From contig JALSTB010000012.1 in NCBI GenBank assembly GCA_026983955.1, positions 1 through 64,000 of the forward strand: a stretch of DNA of 64,000 bases, written 5' to 3'. Made by a program: the position numbers and the translations under genes. Each line of letters opens with the position of its first letter. The stretch's first letter is position 1. The notes beneath the pieces were generated by a model. It searched no databases, was not told where the DNA came from, and saw only the letters and a program-made list of their open reading frames with translations. The stretch comes from Melioribacteraceae bacterium. Lineage in GTDB: Bacteria; Bacteroidota; Ignavibacteria; Ignavibacteriales; Melioribacteraceae. Below are positions 1-10,905 of this stretch, piece after piece.

Positions 1-2711
1 ATGAATTTACTTAGAGCCCGCAACTTCTTTGTCTCCGTGGGTACAATCGAATGACGGGATTTGAAAATGTTTTGAATTGCCAACTCAAGGTTTTTCAAAA
101 ATGCGTAGTTCTGTTCCATTATTCCGGCATCGGATGCGGTAATAAGTTTTTGTTCTTTCAAATATTTTATTTTACCGGCAAAGTTTAATTCCGAGTTCCG
201 GTAACCGGTATAATGTTTTAATTGTAAGTATTGTACGATGAAGTCAAGCGTAATCAATGTGCCGCGGCTTTTCTTCAAATTGACGGAAGTCTGAAACTGT
301 CTGGGATTTTGCTTTCGCAATGTGTTGTACATTTCAACTGTTTCTTTAAGGATAATTTCTGCCGGAAATTTTTTTTGCGAGTGTTCCAGATGTTTTCTGA
401 AAGTCTCGAACAATTCTTTATTCCCCCAAATGAAAGTTAACTTTGTTAGTGCCAAAAATTCCCAAACTCTAGCGCGCTTTTCCAAATATTTTTTATATCC
501 TTCCAAATCCCAAACCAATGGTGAGCCTTCACCTTCGGGTCTCAAGCGGAAATCGACTTTGAACGGTTTGAATATTTGATTCATCTCTTTGAGTATTGCT
601 TGAAAAATATTTTGCAACTCGGGCGCTTTTTTGATATTTCCGGCTACCACAATCAAATCGATATCGGAATTAAAACTCATCTCATTAATCCCGGAACTTC
701 CGAGTCCGCCGATAAATAAATCTTGCTTTAAGTTTAAAGAATCGATGAGCTTGGCTATTTCAAGATGTAAATACCGTGTTAACAAACCGGCAAAACTTTC
801 GCGGTTTATAATTCCCAAGGTATATTGTACGCTTAATGTAAGCAGCAATCGCATGAGAGTAATTTGATTAAGTTCGTTTTTTTCGAGCGGGTAAAAGACA
901 AATTTGTTCAAGACAAAATCACTCAATTTGATATTTACGTTGAGAATGTCCATTGTCTGTTGGGAAAACTGGCACACATCTAAAAAGTTGCGGAAAAATT
1001 TTTTGTTTCTGAATTCGCTATACCACAAGGAAGGAAATTTTACCCTTTCGATAAACCGGGCGAAATTTTCAATTGTTTTATCCGGAAGAGGGGCGTTGCC
1101 CAAATAATTGAGCAGTGCGGGTTCTATTTCCGTAAACAGTTCAATTGTTTTTCTGTCGAATTTCTTTTGGCTAAGCAAACCCGAGCCGGTGCGTAAAAAT
1201 TCCAAATAGCGGTGGCTTCTGTTTACGTCTTCAAAATTAATTGATTCCGCTTCTTTGTCTTCAAGCGTTTCTTTTCCGGTTCCGGCAATTGATAAGAAAA
1301 TTTTCCTTACTTCTTTTCTAAAATCATCAAGTTTTTTCATGAAACCGTTTTTGGTTTTGAAGTTTAGGAAATGCACAAGTTTAAGGAAAATTTCATTGTC
1401 GGAAGGCAAGGAGTGTGTTTGTTTGTCATTCATTAATTGCAGAAAGTGTTCTATCAGCCGGTAGAATGTATATGCCTTACGGAAAGTGGCGGCTTCTCTT
1501 TCCGAAAGTAATTTGTACTTTCGTAAAACATTAATTGCTTGCAAAGTATTCGGTGTTTGCAGTTCGGGTATTCTCTTTCCGTTTATCAGTTGCAGAGCCT
1601 GAACGCTGAATTCTATATCCCGTATTCCGCCTTGGAATAATTTAACATTCGTATCAGTACTTCGTTTTTCGATATTTTTTTTCATACGTAAAATTACTTC
1701 ACCGGGGTTTTCTTTAAATGGCTGGGCGAAGATATACGAGCGTGTGAATTTTTTGAAGCGGTTATATAAAATTTTACTTCCGGCAACATAACCGGATTTA
1801 ATCAACATTTGTTTTTCCCAATCTTCACCTTTTGTTTCATAATAAGTAATGGTATCGGCAAGCGTACGGGCAAGCGGAGAGTGCCGCCCATCGGGTCTTA
1901 ACCGGAAATCCACTCTGTACAAATAACCTTTCGATGTAAATTCCGAAGCGGATTTGATAAACAATTGAGTTGCTTCTTCAAGTATTTCAAAATACTCTTT
2001 ACGTTTCCTGCCGGCTTTTCCGTTTTTATCAAAAAATAACATCAAATCGATATCCGAACTGTAATTTAGCTCGTTGCCACCCAGTTTGCCAAGGGAAATT
2101 AAACAATATGTGCGTTTCGTTCCGGTTATTCCGTACTTCGATAAAATTTCTTTATAACTCAATTCGAATAATGCGGAGATAATTGCATTTGCCAGAGACG
2201 AAAGATTAGCCGTTGTTTTAATTAAGGATTGACCGTATATGTCATTCAATGCTATCTTAAGAAAGTATCGTTGCTTTACGTTTTTAAGAAAGTTTAATTT
2301 TGAAGTGAAAGTTTTGTAACGTAAAATGTCGGTATTAATTTCAGTTATAAGATTTTGATAATTAATTTCTTCCGAAAGATAATCGTTATCGAAAAGTTGG
2401 TAAAGGTATCCCGGATTCCGGACTAATATATCAGTTAAATAATTGCTATTTGAAGCAATTGCAACCGTTATTTCCACCCGGTGTTTATATTTCAAGCAAT
2501 CGGAAATAAATGCTTTACCGTCGAACTGGGCATTGATTATTCTTATTAAGTTTGCTTCCGATGATGACGTAAAATAATGGTTTTCCGTTTCCGCCTGAAA
2601 AAGTGAGAACAATTTTTCAATCCCGCTGGAAGATAAAAATCCTTCGGATGTATCGACAAGAAATTTGTAAAATCCGTCACTTAACTTGTATTTTGCTTTT
2701 TTCCGGGGCAT
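1..2711 (-). CDS. glnE: Glutamine synthetase adenylyltransferase/deadenylylase GlnE (3' end cut by window)
   Basis: This gene reads leftward and leaves the window before its stop codon; about 903 residues are visible, close to the usual 940 or so of the family. GlnE attaches and removes AMP on glutamine synthetase in response to PII and glutamine. Two nucleotidyltransferase halves are visible. The first has GKLGGNELNYSSDIDL near residue 207 and RVDFRLRPDGRHSPLA after it. The second has GLGSSGINEMSFNSDIDL near residue 670 and KVDFRLRPEGEGSPLV after it. Each keeps the paired aspartates (SDIDL) that bind metal. The start is the ATG at 2711, beginning MPRKKAKYKLSDG. Its divergent neighbour is secA, and a PII gene lies 3.4 kb away. 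The identification is firm because both catalytic motifs are intact. Confidence 0.93.
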   Translation of the reverse strand, partial: MPRKKAKYKLSDGFYKFLVDTSEGFLSSSGIEKLFSLFQAETENHYFTSSSEANLIRIINAQFDGKAFISDCLKYKHRVEITVAIASNSNYLTDILVRNPGYLYQLFDNDYLSEEINYQNLITEINTDILRYKTFTSKLNFLKNVKQRYFLKIALNDIYGQSLIKTTANLSSLANAIISALFELSYKEILSKYGITGTKRTYCLISLGKLGGNELNYSSDIDLMLFFDKNGKAGRKRKEYFEILEEATQLFIKSASEFTSKGYLYRVDFRLRPDGRHSPLARTLADTITYYETKGEDWEKQMLIKSGYVAGSKILYNRFKKFTRSYIFAQPFKENPGEVILRMKKNIEKRSTDTNVKLFQGGIRDIEFSVQALQLINGKRIPELQTPNTLQAINVLRKYKLLSEREAATFRKAYTFYRLIEHFLQLMNDKQTHSLPSDNEIFLKLVHFLNFKTKNGFMKKLDDFRKEVRKIFLSIAGTGKETLEDKEAESINFEDVNRSHRYLEFLRTGSGLLSQKKFDRKTIELFTEIEPALLNYLGNAPLPDKTIENFARFIERVKFPSLWYSEFRNKKFFRNFLDVCQFSQQTMDILNVNIKLSDFVLNKFVFYPLEKNELNQITLMRLLLTLSVQYTLGIINRESFAGLLTRYLHLEIAKLIDSLNLKQDLFIGGLGSSGINEMSFNSDIDLIVVAGNIKKAPELQNIFQAILKEMNQIFKPFKVDFRLRPEGEGSPLVWDLEGYKKYLEKRARVWEFLALTKLTFIWGNKELFETFRKHLEHSQKKFPAEIILKETVEMYNTLRKQNPRQFQTSVNLKKSRGTLITLDFIVQYLQLKHYTGYRNSELNFAGKIKYLKEQKLITASDAGIMEQNYAFLKNLELAIQNIFKSRHSIVPTETKKLRALSKF

Positions 2712-2988
2712 TACGTTGCTAAAATAATATATTCGAAAAACATTTTTTCAAATAATAACCTGATGTTTGGATAAATATTTTCCCAATGCGAATAAAAACC
2801 GGTAGAAAAAGTTTTCCGGCAAAGCCGTTGGAAAATTCTTAAACTAAACAAAAGAAACAAATTGCAATTATTGTTTTATAATGTAGAACATAAAAAGTAA
2901 GATTACCGGCTTGAGGGCAGCGTTAAGTTCATTGCTTTTCAAAAGGGCTTTGGTTAATTTTATTAAATTAAATATTTAGGAGATTTTG

Positions 2989-5900
2989 ATGCTACAAGGT
3001 TTACTCAAGAAAGTATTCGGAGACAAAAATACCAAAATTTTAAAAGAACTTTGGCCGATAGTTGACCAAATAAACGAGGAATATGAAAAAATTAAAGATT
3101 ATTCCGATGACCAACTCCGCGCTAAAACGGCTGAATTTAAGGAGCGGTTGCAGAACGAAACGAAAGATTTGCGTGAGCGGATTGACGAATTAAAAAACAA
3201 ATTAACTTCCGATGAATTTGATGAAGATTACGAAGAGATTCACGAAGAACTTAAAGAATTGGAAGAACAACTTGATGCCAAGTACGAGGAAATATTGGAT
3301 GATATTTTACCTGAAGCATTTGCTGTGGTAAAAGCAACCTGTAAAGCTTTATTGGGTAAATCATGGGAAGTTGCCGGAAATAAAATCACTTGGGATATGG
3401 TGCCCTACGATGTTCAATTGTTAGGCGGCATAGTTCTCCATCGTGGAAAAATCGCCGAGATGGCAACCGGTGAAGGTAAAACACTTGTCGCTTCGTTGCC
3501 AATATATTTGAATGCTTTAACCGGACGCGGTGTTCACTTGGTGACCGTAAACGATTATCTGGCTAAGCGCGATAGCGAATGGATGGGTGAAATCTATAAA
3601 TTTCACGGCTTAACCGTTGGCGTTATACTTAATACAATGGATCCAGAACAACGGAAAAAAATGTATAACTGCGATATTACTTACGGAACCAACAACGAGT
3701 TCGGTTTCGATTATCTCCGGGATAACATGGCAATATCGAAAGAAAATGTCGTTCAACGCGGGCACAATTACGCAATCGTTGATGAGGTCGATTCCGTTTT
3801 GATAGACGAAGCGCGAACCCCGTTGATTATTTCCGGACCCGTTGAAGCCTCCGAACACAAATTTTACGAAATGAAACCTCCGGTCGAACGGCTTTTCAGA
3901 AAACAAGCAAACTTGGTAGCGAAAATTGTGCAGGAAGCCGAAAAGAGATTGAGCGAGGGCAAATATGACGAGCAGACCGGAATACTGTTGCTCAGGGCGT
4001 TCCGCGGGTTTCCTAAGAATAAAAAATTACTTAAAATTTTAAGTGAACCGGAAAATAAAAAACTGCTCCAACAAACGGAGCTCGAATTTTTAAAAGAGAA
4101 AGAAAAGCGGATGCCTGAAATTGACGAAGAACTTTACTTCGCAATTGATGAAAAAAATAATTCCGTAAACTTGACCGATAAAGGAAGGGAAGAGCTTGCG
4201 CAAGGTTCGCCGGAAGGAAAAGAATTTTTCGTATTGCCCGATTTGGGAACGGAAATTCACGAAATTGAAAACAATCCGGCTCTTTCCGAAGAAGAAAAAT
4301 TGAAAAAGAAAGACGAACTTTATCATCTTTACAGTGAACGTAGCGACAGAATTCACACTATCAATCAATTATTGAAAGCCTACGCTTTGTTTGCAAAAGA
4401 CGACGAATACGTTATAACGGAAGACGGAAAGGTTGCAATTGTGGATGAATTTACCGGTAGAATTCTTCCGGGCAGAAGATATTCCGACGGTCTTCATCAA
4501 GCGATTGAAGCAAAGGAAAACGTTAAGGTTGAAAAGGACACACAAACGCTCGCAACGATAACACTTCAAAATTATTTCAGACTTTATAAAAAGCTTGCGG
4601 GAATGACCGGTACGGCGGAAACCGAAGAAGCGGAATTTGAAGAAATTTACGGACTGGAAGTTGTTGTAATTCCAACCAATAAACCCGTTGCCCGGATTGA
4701 TGAAGACGATGCAATTTACAGAACAAAACGCGAAAAGTTGAATGCAATTGTTGAAAAAATCAAGGAGCTGCGTGAGGAAAGACGCCCCGTACTTGTAGGT
4801 ACAACAACGGTTGAGGCTTCCGAAACAATAAGCCGGATGCTGAAACGGCAAGGGATTCCACATAATGTGTTGAATGCCAAACATCATCAACGTGAAGCGG
4901 AAATTGTTGCATTTGCAGGTCAACCCGGTGCCGTTACAATCGCTACAAACATGGCCGGGCGCGGTACCGATATTAAACTTGGCGAAGGTGTTGTGGAAAA
5001 AGGCGGGCTTTACATTCTCGGAACCGAACGTCATGAATCGCGCCGTATCGACAGACAGTTGAGAGGTCGTGCCGGCCGGCAAGGAGATCCCGGAACCTCC
5101 AAATTTTTTATCTCGCTCGAAGACGATTTAATGCGCCTTTTCGGTGGCGACCGTGTAACAAACGTTATGCGCAGAATCGGAATTGAAGAAGGAGAAGCCC
5201 TTCAACATCCGATGATTACCAAATCCGTTGAACGGGCACAGAAAAAAGTGGAAGAAAACAACTTCGCAATTCGTAAACGCCTTTTGGAATACGACAACGT
5301 TATGAATCAACAACGCGAAGTGATTTATACCCGCAGAAGACGTGCACTGGAAGGTGAACGCCTTAAAACCGAAATTTACGAATTGCTGGAAGAATATATC
5401 GACGATTTGCTCGATGAACATTATGAAAACGTTGAAGTGGAGCAAATCCGCGAAAAAATGTTGAAAAACTTGCTCGTTGAAGTGAAACTTGAACCTGAGG
5501 AATTTGAAAAACTTGGACGCGACGGAATTAAAGAAAAATTGATCTCAGCTGCAAAAGAGTTTTACGAAAAGAAAGAAGAAATGCTCGGCTCCGAATTGAT
5601 GGCAAGGCTCGAACGTTACGCTATGTTAAGTGTGATAGACGAAAAATGGAAAGAACATTTGCGGGATATGGATGATTTGAAAGAAGGAATAGGATTGCGG
5701 GCATACGGCCAGAAAGACCCGTTAATCGAATATAAAACCGAAGCGTACAAGTTGTTTGTCGATTTGCTTGTTGAAATTAGAAACGATGTGGTTTCATTCA
5801 GCTTTAAATTTTTCCCGCAAATGCCCGAAGAAGTTCAAGAAAGAAGAGTAAAACGGCCGCAAAGATTAAGAACCGTTAAAGCCGATTCTTCGAATATGGG

Positions 5901-6048
5901 AATAAGAACCGGTGCACAGCAAACCGATGAAGGAGCAAAACGCGGTAAACAACAGCCGATTCGGGTTGAAACCAAAGTGGGCAGAAACGATCCTTGTCCT
6001 TGTGGCAGCGGTAAAAAATATAAACATTGCCACGGACGGAATGCTTAA
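2989..6048 (+). CDS. secA: Preprotein translocase ATPase SecA
   Basis: SecA is the ATP-driven motor that pushes preproteins through SecYEG at the inner membrane. Visible are Walker A (MATGEGKT, near residue 160), DEVDS near 265, the TTTVEASE and [10 protein letters not shown] helicase motifs, and a C-terminal zinc-binding SEC-C tail ([13 protein letters not shown], near 1003-1015) that binds SecB or lipids in known SecAs. At 1019 residues it is longer than the E. coli protein (901). The extra length lies in a Glu/Lys-rich coil near residues 55-95 and a long insertion near 300-430, as is common in Bacteroidota/Chlorobiota SecA. I chose the ATG at 2989 rather than the TTG one codon earlier because an AGGAGA ribosome site ends about 6 bases before it. 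Confidence 0.97.
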   Translation: MLQGLLKKVFGDKNTKILKELWPIVDQINEEYEKIKDYSDDQLRAKTAEFKERLQNETKDLRERIDELKNKLTSDEFDEDYEEIHEELKELEEQLDAKYEEILDDILPEAFAVVKATCKALLGKSWEVAGNKITWDMVPYDVQLLGGIVLHRGKIAEMATGEGKTLVASLPIYLNALTGRGVHLVTVNDYLAKRDSEWMGEIYKFHGLTVGVILNTMDPEQRKKMYNCDITYGTNNEFGFDYLRDNMAISKENVVQRGHNYAIVDEVDSVLIDEARTPLIISGPVEASEHKFYEMKPPVERLFRKQANLVAKIVQEAEKRLSEGKYDEQTGILLLRAFRGFPKNKKLLKILSEPENKKLLQQTELEFLKEKEKRMPEIDEELYFAIDEKNNSVNLTDKGREELAQGSPEGKEFFVLPDLGTEIHEIENNPALSEEEKLKKKDELYHLYSERSDRIHTINQLLKAYALFAKDDEYVITEDGKVAIVDEFTGRILPGRRYSDGLHQAIEAKENVKVEKDTQTLATITLQNYFRLYKKLAGMTGTAETEEAEFEEIYGLEVVVIPTNKPVARIDEDDAIYRTKREKLNAIVEKIKELREERRPVLVGTTTVEASETISRMLKRQGIPHNVLNAKHHQREAEIVAFAGQPGAVTIATNMAGRGTDIKLGEGVVEKGGLYILGTERHESRRIDRQLRGRAGRQGDPGTSKFFISLEDDLMRLFGGDRVTNVMRRIGIEEGEALQHPMITKSVERAQKKVEENNFAIRKRLLEYDNVMNQQREVIYTRRRRALEGERLKTEIYELLEEYIDDLLDEHYENVEVEQIREKMLKNLLVEVKLEPEEFEKLGRDGIKEKLISAAKEFYEKKEEMLGSELMARLERYAMLSVIDEKWKEHLRDMDDLKEGIGLRAYGQKDPLIEYKTEAYKLFVDLLVEIRNDVVSFSFKFFPQMPEEVQERRVKRPQRLRTVKADSSNMGIRTGAQQTDEGAKRGKQQPIRVETKVGRNDPCPCGSGKKYKHCHGRNA

Positions 6049-6408
<360 letters not shown>

Positions 6409-6414
6409 CATAAA

Positions 6415-8517
6415 ATGAAATTAGTTAAAAATACAAAAATAGCAATTTTAATAATTGCGATTGTTTTAATTAACGGTTGTGGTTTTTGGACGGATTTCAC
6501 CACATATTTTAATCGTTACTACAATGCATCCAAGCTGTTCGAAGAAGTGGAAACACATCTTCTTAAAAACAAAAAAGATATCTTCGAATTCAAGCTGGAT
6601 GACCTTAAAGGGCAAGATAAAACCAAACTCAAAAAAGTAATTGAAAAAACATCCAAAATATTTCAATTTCAAAGTGAATCTTCTTATTTCCCCGATGCTT
6701 TGTTGCTGACCGGTAAAGCATTCTACTATCAGCAGGATTTTTCAAAAGCCCTGAGAAAATTTAACGAGTTGCTCTCGTTAAATTTGGAAGATTATAATTT
6801 GGAAACAATGCTGTGGATTGGTAAAACACAATTGCAATTGAGGGAATTCGATAAAGGCTTGGAAACATTGGATAGGGTAATCAATCTTGCAGCCGAAAAG
6901 GGAAACGAAGATGTACTCAAAGAGGCTTATGTAGCACAAATCGCATTTCTAACTTACCGCGAACGGATTCCCGAAGCAATTGAACTTTGTAATAAATTTC
7001 TTGCCGTTTCGGATGACGATTATATCAATGCAAAAACATCTTACCATTTGGGCGAGCTTCAGCTTCAGTTGGATAATTTGGAAGAAGCGATTGCCGCTTT
7101 TCAAGCCGTTGACAATTACGAACCGGATTTTACTACGGAGTTCAACAGTAAATTGAAAATAGCCCAGATTTATAAAGAGCTCGGCAATACCGAAAAGAGT
7201 CTTGAGCTATTGGAAGAATTAAAAAACGAGAATAAATTTCAAGACTTCTCCGATAAAATTGATTTGGAAATCGGACAAATATATTATGAAAAAGGTTTGG
7301 TTGAAGATGCCGTTACCCAATTTGCGGCAGTCGATTCTGTTTATACAAATGTGGAAACAGGCGGAATTGCCAGCTATCACATCGGAGGAATTTTGATGCG
7401 AGATTACCATGATTATGACAGTGCAAAAATTTATTTCGACAAAACTCTCCGTTCAAAAGCTCCGCTTGAAATTAAAACCGAAGCAAGAAAAGAATCAAAT
7501 TTAATTAATAAATACTTAAAACTTATCCGCAAGTTAAAAACCCAAAAAAAACAATTGCTTTATGCTACCGATGACGATGCGTTTATTCTCGATTCACTTG
7601 CGTATGAAGAAGCTCTCAGAAAAGATACAATGAAAAACAAAGGAGAAAATATAACCGGCAGCGAAACTAAAAACAGATTCAATAAGAGAAGCAGAAGTAA
7701 ATTCGACAAGGGTAAAAGAAAAGGTCCGAGAAAGCCGGTACGACCTAAAATTCCGGTGGATTCATTGCATACACTTATCAGTAACACTGAATTTGAGCTC
7801 GCTAATATTTTCTTCACCGAATTCAACGTGCCGGATTCGGCATATTTTTATTATACCAAATCGCTCGAAGATAATGAAAACAATCCGCAAAAGCCTCAAA
7901 TACTTTACGCACTCGGCAGTTATTACGAATTAACCGGTGATTCGGCTAAAGCGGACAGTGTTTTTGAAATAATTTACGAAGATTACAAAGGAAACGAAAT
8001 TGTTAACAGGGTAGCGGAAAAATTGCATCTACCGGAAGTTAAAAGTCAAACCGGACCTGCCGAAAAAAGTTATTTAAATGCGGAAACCCTGATTGATAAA
8101 AACAATTTTTCCCAAGCCATACCGGAACTGAAATCAATTTTCGATAAATATCCGAAATCCACTTATGCGGCAAAATCACTCTACGCAATTGGCTGGATCT
8201 ACGAAAACAAATTGGATAATCCCGATTCCGCAGCAGCTTATTATGATTTGCTAAATACCAAATTCGGCAATTCAGCTTATGCGAAAAAAATAAAAACCAA
8301 AATTTATTTTTATAAAAAAGAACAAGCGAAGAAAAAAGCCGGAGCCGATTCAACCGGTGGAGATTCAAACGGCAAAACTTTACGGAACAGCTCTGCAACC
8401 GTAAAGAATAAAACCCAAAGAGACAAAAACGCTTCGGGGAAAGTTCACAGACCCGGAACAAAAACATCAAAACTGCAGGAAAACGGAACCGGAATTAAAA
8501 AGCCCGGAAGCAAATAA
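6415..8517 (+). CDS. TPR-rich lipoprotein, possibly PorW/SprE-like
   Basis: A 700-residue predicted lipoprotein. The N terminus is a hydrophobic signal peptide ending in a lipobox (I-N-G-Cys22). It then has GFWTDFTTYFNRYYNASKLF, which resembles the start of mature PorW/SprE proteins of the type IX secretion/gliding machinery, where an aromatic Y-N-x-Y-F-N stretch follows the lipid cysteine. Many TPR-like helical pairs follow (about residues 70-370 and 460-640). Two basic, low-complexity stretches (about 405-450 and 645-700, rich in Lys, Ser and Asn) interrupt and end the protein. It starts 6 bases after glnB, so it is probably co-transcribed. The lipoprotein and TPR calls are firm. The PorW/SprE link is an inference from architecture only. 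Confidence 0.75.
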   Translation: MKLVKNTKIAILIIAIVLINGCGFWTDFTTYFNRYYNASKLFEEVETHLLKNKKDIFEFKLDDLKGQDKTKLKKVIEKTSKIFQFQSESSYFPDALLLTGKAFYYQQDFSKALRKFNELLSLNLEDYNLETMLWIGKTQLQLREFDKGLETLDRVINLAAEKGNEDVLKEAYVAQIAFLTYRERIPEAIELCNKFLAVSDDDYINAKTSYHLGELQLQLDNLEEAIAAFQAVDNYEPDFTTEFNSKLKIAQIYKELGNTEKSLELLEELKNENKFQDFSDKIDLEIGQIYYEKGLVEDAVTQFAAVDSVYTNVETGGIASYHIGGILMRDYHDYDSAKIYFDKTLRSKAPLEIKTEARKESNLINKYLKLIRKLKTQKKQLLYATDDDAFILDSLAYEEALRKDTMKNKGENITGSETKNRFNKRSRSKFDKGKRKGPRKPVRPKIPVDSLHTLISNTEFELANIFFTEFNVPDSAYFYYTKSLEDNENNPQKPQILYALGSYYELTGDSAKADSVFEIIYEDYKGNEIVNRVAEKLHLPEVKSQTGPAEKSYLNAETLIDKNNFSQAIPELKSIFDKYPKSTYAAKSLYAIGWIYENKLDNPDSAAAYYDLLNTKFGNSAYAKKIKTKIYFYKKEQAKKKAGADSTGGDSNGKTLRNSSATVKNKTQRDKNASGKVHRPGTKTSKLQENGTGIKKPGSK

Positions 8518-8528
8518 ATTTAACTGCC

Positions 8529-9185
8529 ATGAACAGAAGAAAACTCCTTGAACTTATTGAGCAAGGTGAAAATCTTAATGTGGAATTCAAACAACGATTT
8601 TCCACTTATGAAAAAATAGCAAAAGAATTTATTGCTTTTGCCAACACGCGCGGCGGTTATATTTTGTTCGGAATAGATGATGATAAATCGATTCACGGTG
8701 TGGAAAGTGAAAAGGGTGAAGCCGAGTTGATAAAGATTACCGCCCGGCAATATTGCGAGCCGCCGGTTAAGTATAATATTCATTATATCAATATCGATAA
8801 CAAAGAAATTGTTGTTGCGGAAATTTTTGAATCCGCTAACAAACCGCACCGTATCCAAGATTATTTGGAGCAGTTGGATTTAAATAGATCGGAAGTGTTC
8901 GTAAGAGTAAACGATAAAAGTGTTCCGGCTAGCAAAGAGATGATTAAAATTATGCAAACCCGCTCGCGTGCAATCCCGCTTAAAAATTACCAAATCGGTA
9001 AAAATGAAAAAATTGCTTTTGAGTTTTTGGATAAACACGAAACGATAACCGTTAAACAGTTAAGTGAAATTGCAAATTTATCAAGGCGGAGGGCATCGAG
9101 GACGTTAATCAAATTGGTGAGGGCTAACTTGCTTTTAATTCACACAAAAGAGAACGGGGAAGATTATTTCACTTATGCCGGTTAA
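8529..9185 (+). CDS. AlbA_2/Schlafen-type putative DNA-binding protein with C-terminal winged helix
   Basis: A 218-residue protein. Residues 1-135 match the AlbA_2 (Schlafen AlbA-like) fold: ENLNVEFKQRF near the start, FIAFANTRGGYILFGIDDD around residues 38-56, and a later VFVRVNDKSVPAS. Residues 155-215 look like a helix-turn-helix: ETITVKQLSEIANLSRRRAS and LIKLVRANLLLIH. Proteins of this kind are usually transcriptional regulators or nucleic-acid-binding proteins of unknown specificity. It lies 11 bases after the TPR lipoprotein, so it is the last gene of the secA-glnB run, and it abuts the convergent RNA methyltransferase gene with no spacer. The fold is moderately sure; the target is unknown. 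Confidence 0.8.
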   Translation: MNRRKLLELIEQGENLNVEFKQRFSTYEKIAKEFIAFANTRGGYILFGIDDDKSIHGVESEKGEAELIKITARQYCEPPVKYNIHYINIDNKEIVVAEIFESANKPHRIQDYLEQLDLNRSEVFVRVNDKSVPASKEMIKIMQTRSRAIPLKNYQIGKNEKIAFEFLDKHETITVKQLSEIANLSRRRASRTLIKLVRANLLLIHTKENGEDYFTYAG

Positions 9186-9722
9186 TTATTCCGTGTCGAA
9201 AATTTTTCTCAATTCGAATACAGCGATTCCGTAAGCCACTGCAACGTTAAGCGATTGTTTGATTCCGTATTGGGGTATTTCAATTGCTGCATCGCAAAGG
9301 TCAATAAGCTCTTGTGAAACACCGGTTATTTCGTTTCCAACAATAAGACACAACGGAAAATCATTTTTCGATAAAGAGTAATAAGGAATATTTTCGTCAG
9401 TCTGCTCCAACGCAATTATTTTCACACCTTGTTTTTTCAGTTTCTTTACCGTTTCAACCGGATTTTCCGCATATTCCCATTTAACGCTTTCTTGCGAGCC
9501 CAGAGCGGTTTTCAGAACTTCTTTTTTGGGCGGATGCGGAGTGTAACCGCAAAGATATAGCTTTTCGATCATTGCACCGTCCGATGTCCGGAAGATTGAG
9601 CCTACATTGTATGAACTTCTGATGCTGTTCAACACAACGTAAACCGGCAATTTTTGTACTGTGTCTAATGTTTCGAGTGTGCTTCTTTTGGCGGATATTT
9701 CGGCGTGAGTAAGTTTTTTCAT
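9186..9722 (-). CDS. SpoU/TrmH-family RNA 2'-O-methyltransferase
   Basis: A SPOUT-class methyltransferase of 178 residues that would transfer a methyl group from SAM to a ribose 2'-OH in tRNA or rRNA. The three family motifs are present: VLNSIRSSYNVGSIFRTSDG (motif 1), LIVGNEITGVSQELIDLCD (motif 2) and IEIPQYGIKQSLNVAVAYGI (motif 3), which together build the trefoil knot. A longer reading frame exists upstream to 9770 but overlaps rlmN. I chose the ATG at 9722 (MKKLTHAEI), 7 bases after the rlmN stop, as the likely start. Which RNA it modifies cannot be told from sequence. It forms an RNA-modification pair with rlmN. Confidence 0.9.
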   Translation of the reverse strand: MKKLTHAEISAKRSTLETLDTVQKLPVYVVLNSIRSSYNVGSIFRTSDGAMIEKLYLCGYTPHPPKKEVLKTALGSQESVKWEYAENPVETVKKLKKQGVKIIALEQTDENIPYYSLSKNDFPLCLIVGNEITGVSQELIDLCDAAIEIPQYGIKQSLNVAVAYGIAVFELRKIFDTE

Positions 9723-9729
9723 AATTGTT

Positions 9730-10794
9730 TTATTTGTTTTTTGCGGCGAGCTGCCCGCATGCAGCTGCAATATCGTCGCCTTGCGTTTTTCTGATCATTA
9801 CCGTAACGTTGTTTTCCCTTAAAGTTTGAACAAAATCATCAATACGGTCTTTCGGTGTGGGTTCCAATGTTGCCCCGAAACCACCGGGATTCATGTGCGC
9901 AATGCTGTTGAAAGGAATAACGTTTATTTTACATGAAAGCTGGCGGCATAATTTGGTTAATGCTTTTATGTCTTCGTCTCTGTCGTTAACGTCTTTAAAC
10001 ATTGTATATTCGAAAACAATGGGTGTCTTGGTTTTCTTGGAATAATATTTAATTGCTTCAATGTTTTGTTCCACCGGATATTTTTTGTTAATTGGCATAA
10101 GTTTGCCCCGGATATCATTAAAACAAGAATGAAGCGAGAGTGCCAACTTTACGCGCAATCCGCTATCTGCCAATTCTTTTATTTTATGTGGAATTCCCGC
10201 CGTGGAAACCGTAATTCTGTTTCTGCTAAGACCTTTGTTAAGCTCGCTGGTAAAAATGGAAAGTGTTTTAACCGTCGTTTCAAAATTCAATAACGGCTCT
10301 CCCATTCCCATGTAAACTATATTCGTTATGTTTTTCTTGCCGTAATCTTTCGCTGCAAGTAAATATTGGTCAACTATTTCCGCGGCGGTTAAATTCCGTG
10401 TATAGCCCATTAATCCGGTTGCACAAAATTTACAATCGAGCGGACAACCTACTTGCGTTGAAATACACAATGTATTACGGTTTTTATCCGGTATTACAAC
10501 GGATTCGATTTTATTACCGTCTTCCGTACGGAAAAGATATTTCTTTGTTCCGGTTTCGGGAGAATTTTGCACGGTAACCAGTTTTAACGATTCCAGCGAA
10601 AATTTTTCGCTCAACTTTTCCCTCAATGATTTCGAAAGATTTAACATTTCACCGAAATCGTTTGATAGATGGTTATACATCCAATTAAACACCTGCTCGC
10701 CGCGGTATTTCGGTTCGCCCAATCCCTTGAACAATTGTTGTAATTCGTTTAGCGTTAACCCTTTTAATTGATATTTACCGTTTCCGTTTTTCAT
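9730..10794 (-). CDS. rlmN: Dual-specificity rRNA/tRNA m2A methyltransferase RlmN
   Basis: A radical-SAM enzyme that methylates C2 of adenosine 2503 in 23S rRNA and adenosine 37 in some tRNAs. The cluster motif CPLDCKFCATG binds the [4Fe-4S]; YMGMGEPLLNF is the SAM-binding GEP motif. The C-terminal catalytic cysteine lies in GDDIAAACGQL, and the other conserved cysteine in LSLHSCFNDIRGKLMP. Length (354 residues) is typical. I use the ATG at 10794 (MKNGNGKYQ) rather than a TTG three codons upstream. It is followed 7 bases later by the SpoU methyltransferase. Confidence 0.95.
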   Translation of the reverse strand: MKNGNGKYQLKGLTLNELQQLFKGLGEPKYRGEQVFNWMYNHLSNDFGEMLNLSKSLREKLSEKFSLESLKLVTVQNSPETGTKKYLFRTEDGNKIESVVIPDKNRNTLCISTQVGCPLDCKFCATGLMGYTRNLTAAEIVDQYLLAAKDYGKKNITNIVYMGMGEPLLNFETTVKTLSIFTSELNKGLSRNRITVSTAGIPHKIKELADSGLRVKLALSLHSCFNDIRGKLMPINKKYPVEQNIEAIKYYSKKTKTPIVFEYTMFKDVNDRDEDIKALTKLCRQLSCKINVIPFNSIAHMNPGGFGATLEPTPKDRIDDFVQTLRENNVTVMIRKTQGDDIAAACGQLAAKNK

Positions 10795-10905
10795 AGCGAG
10801 CAAATATACAAATGTTTAATCAAATTATCAGCTTTACCAAGGGGTTTGAATAGATTCTTATAAAACTTATTTTTACATATATAAAATTCGCTTGGAAATT
10901 ATTAA

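Noticed and set aside
231-2182. Several short forward open frames in the first 2.2 kb
   Set aside because: They lie on the opposite strand of glnE, whose frame is open throughout and carries both nucleotidyltransferase motifs.
4369-5082. Reverse-strand open frame of 237 codons inside secA
   Set aside because: It is a shadow of the real secA frame. Its translation is rich in Phe, Cys and Asn with no recognisable motif, and secA is complete.
10801-10808. CAAATATA as a reverse -7 box for rlmN
   Set aside because: It would place the transcription start at the ATG itself, and no TTTG box stands at the right distance.
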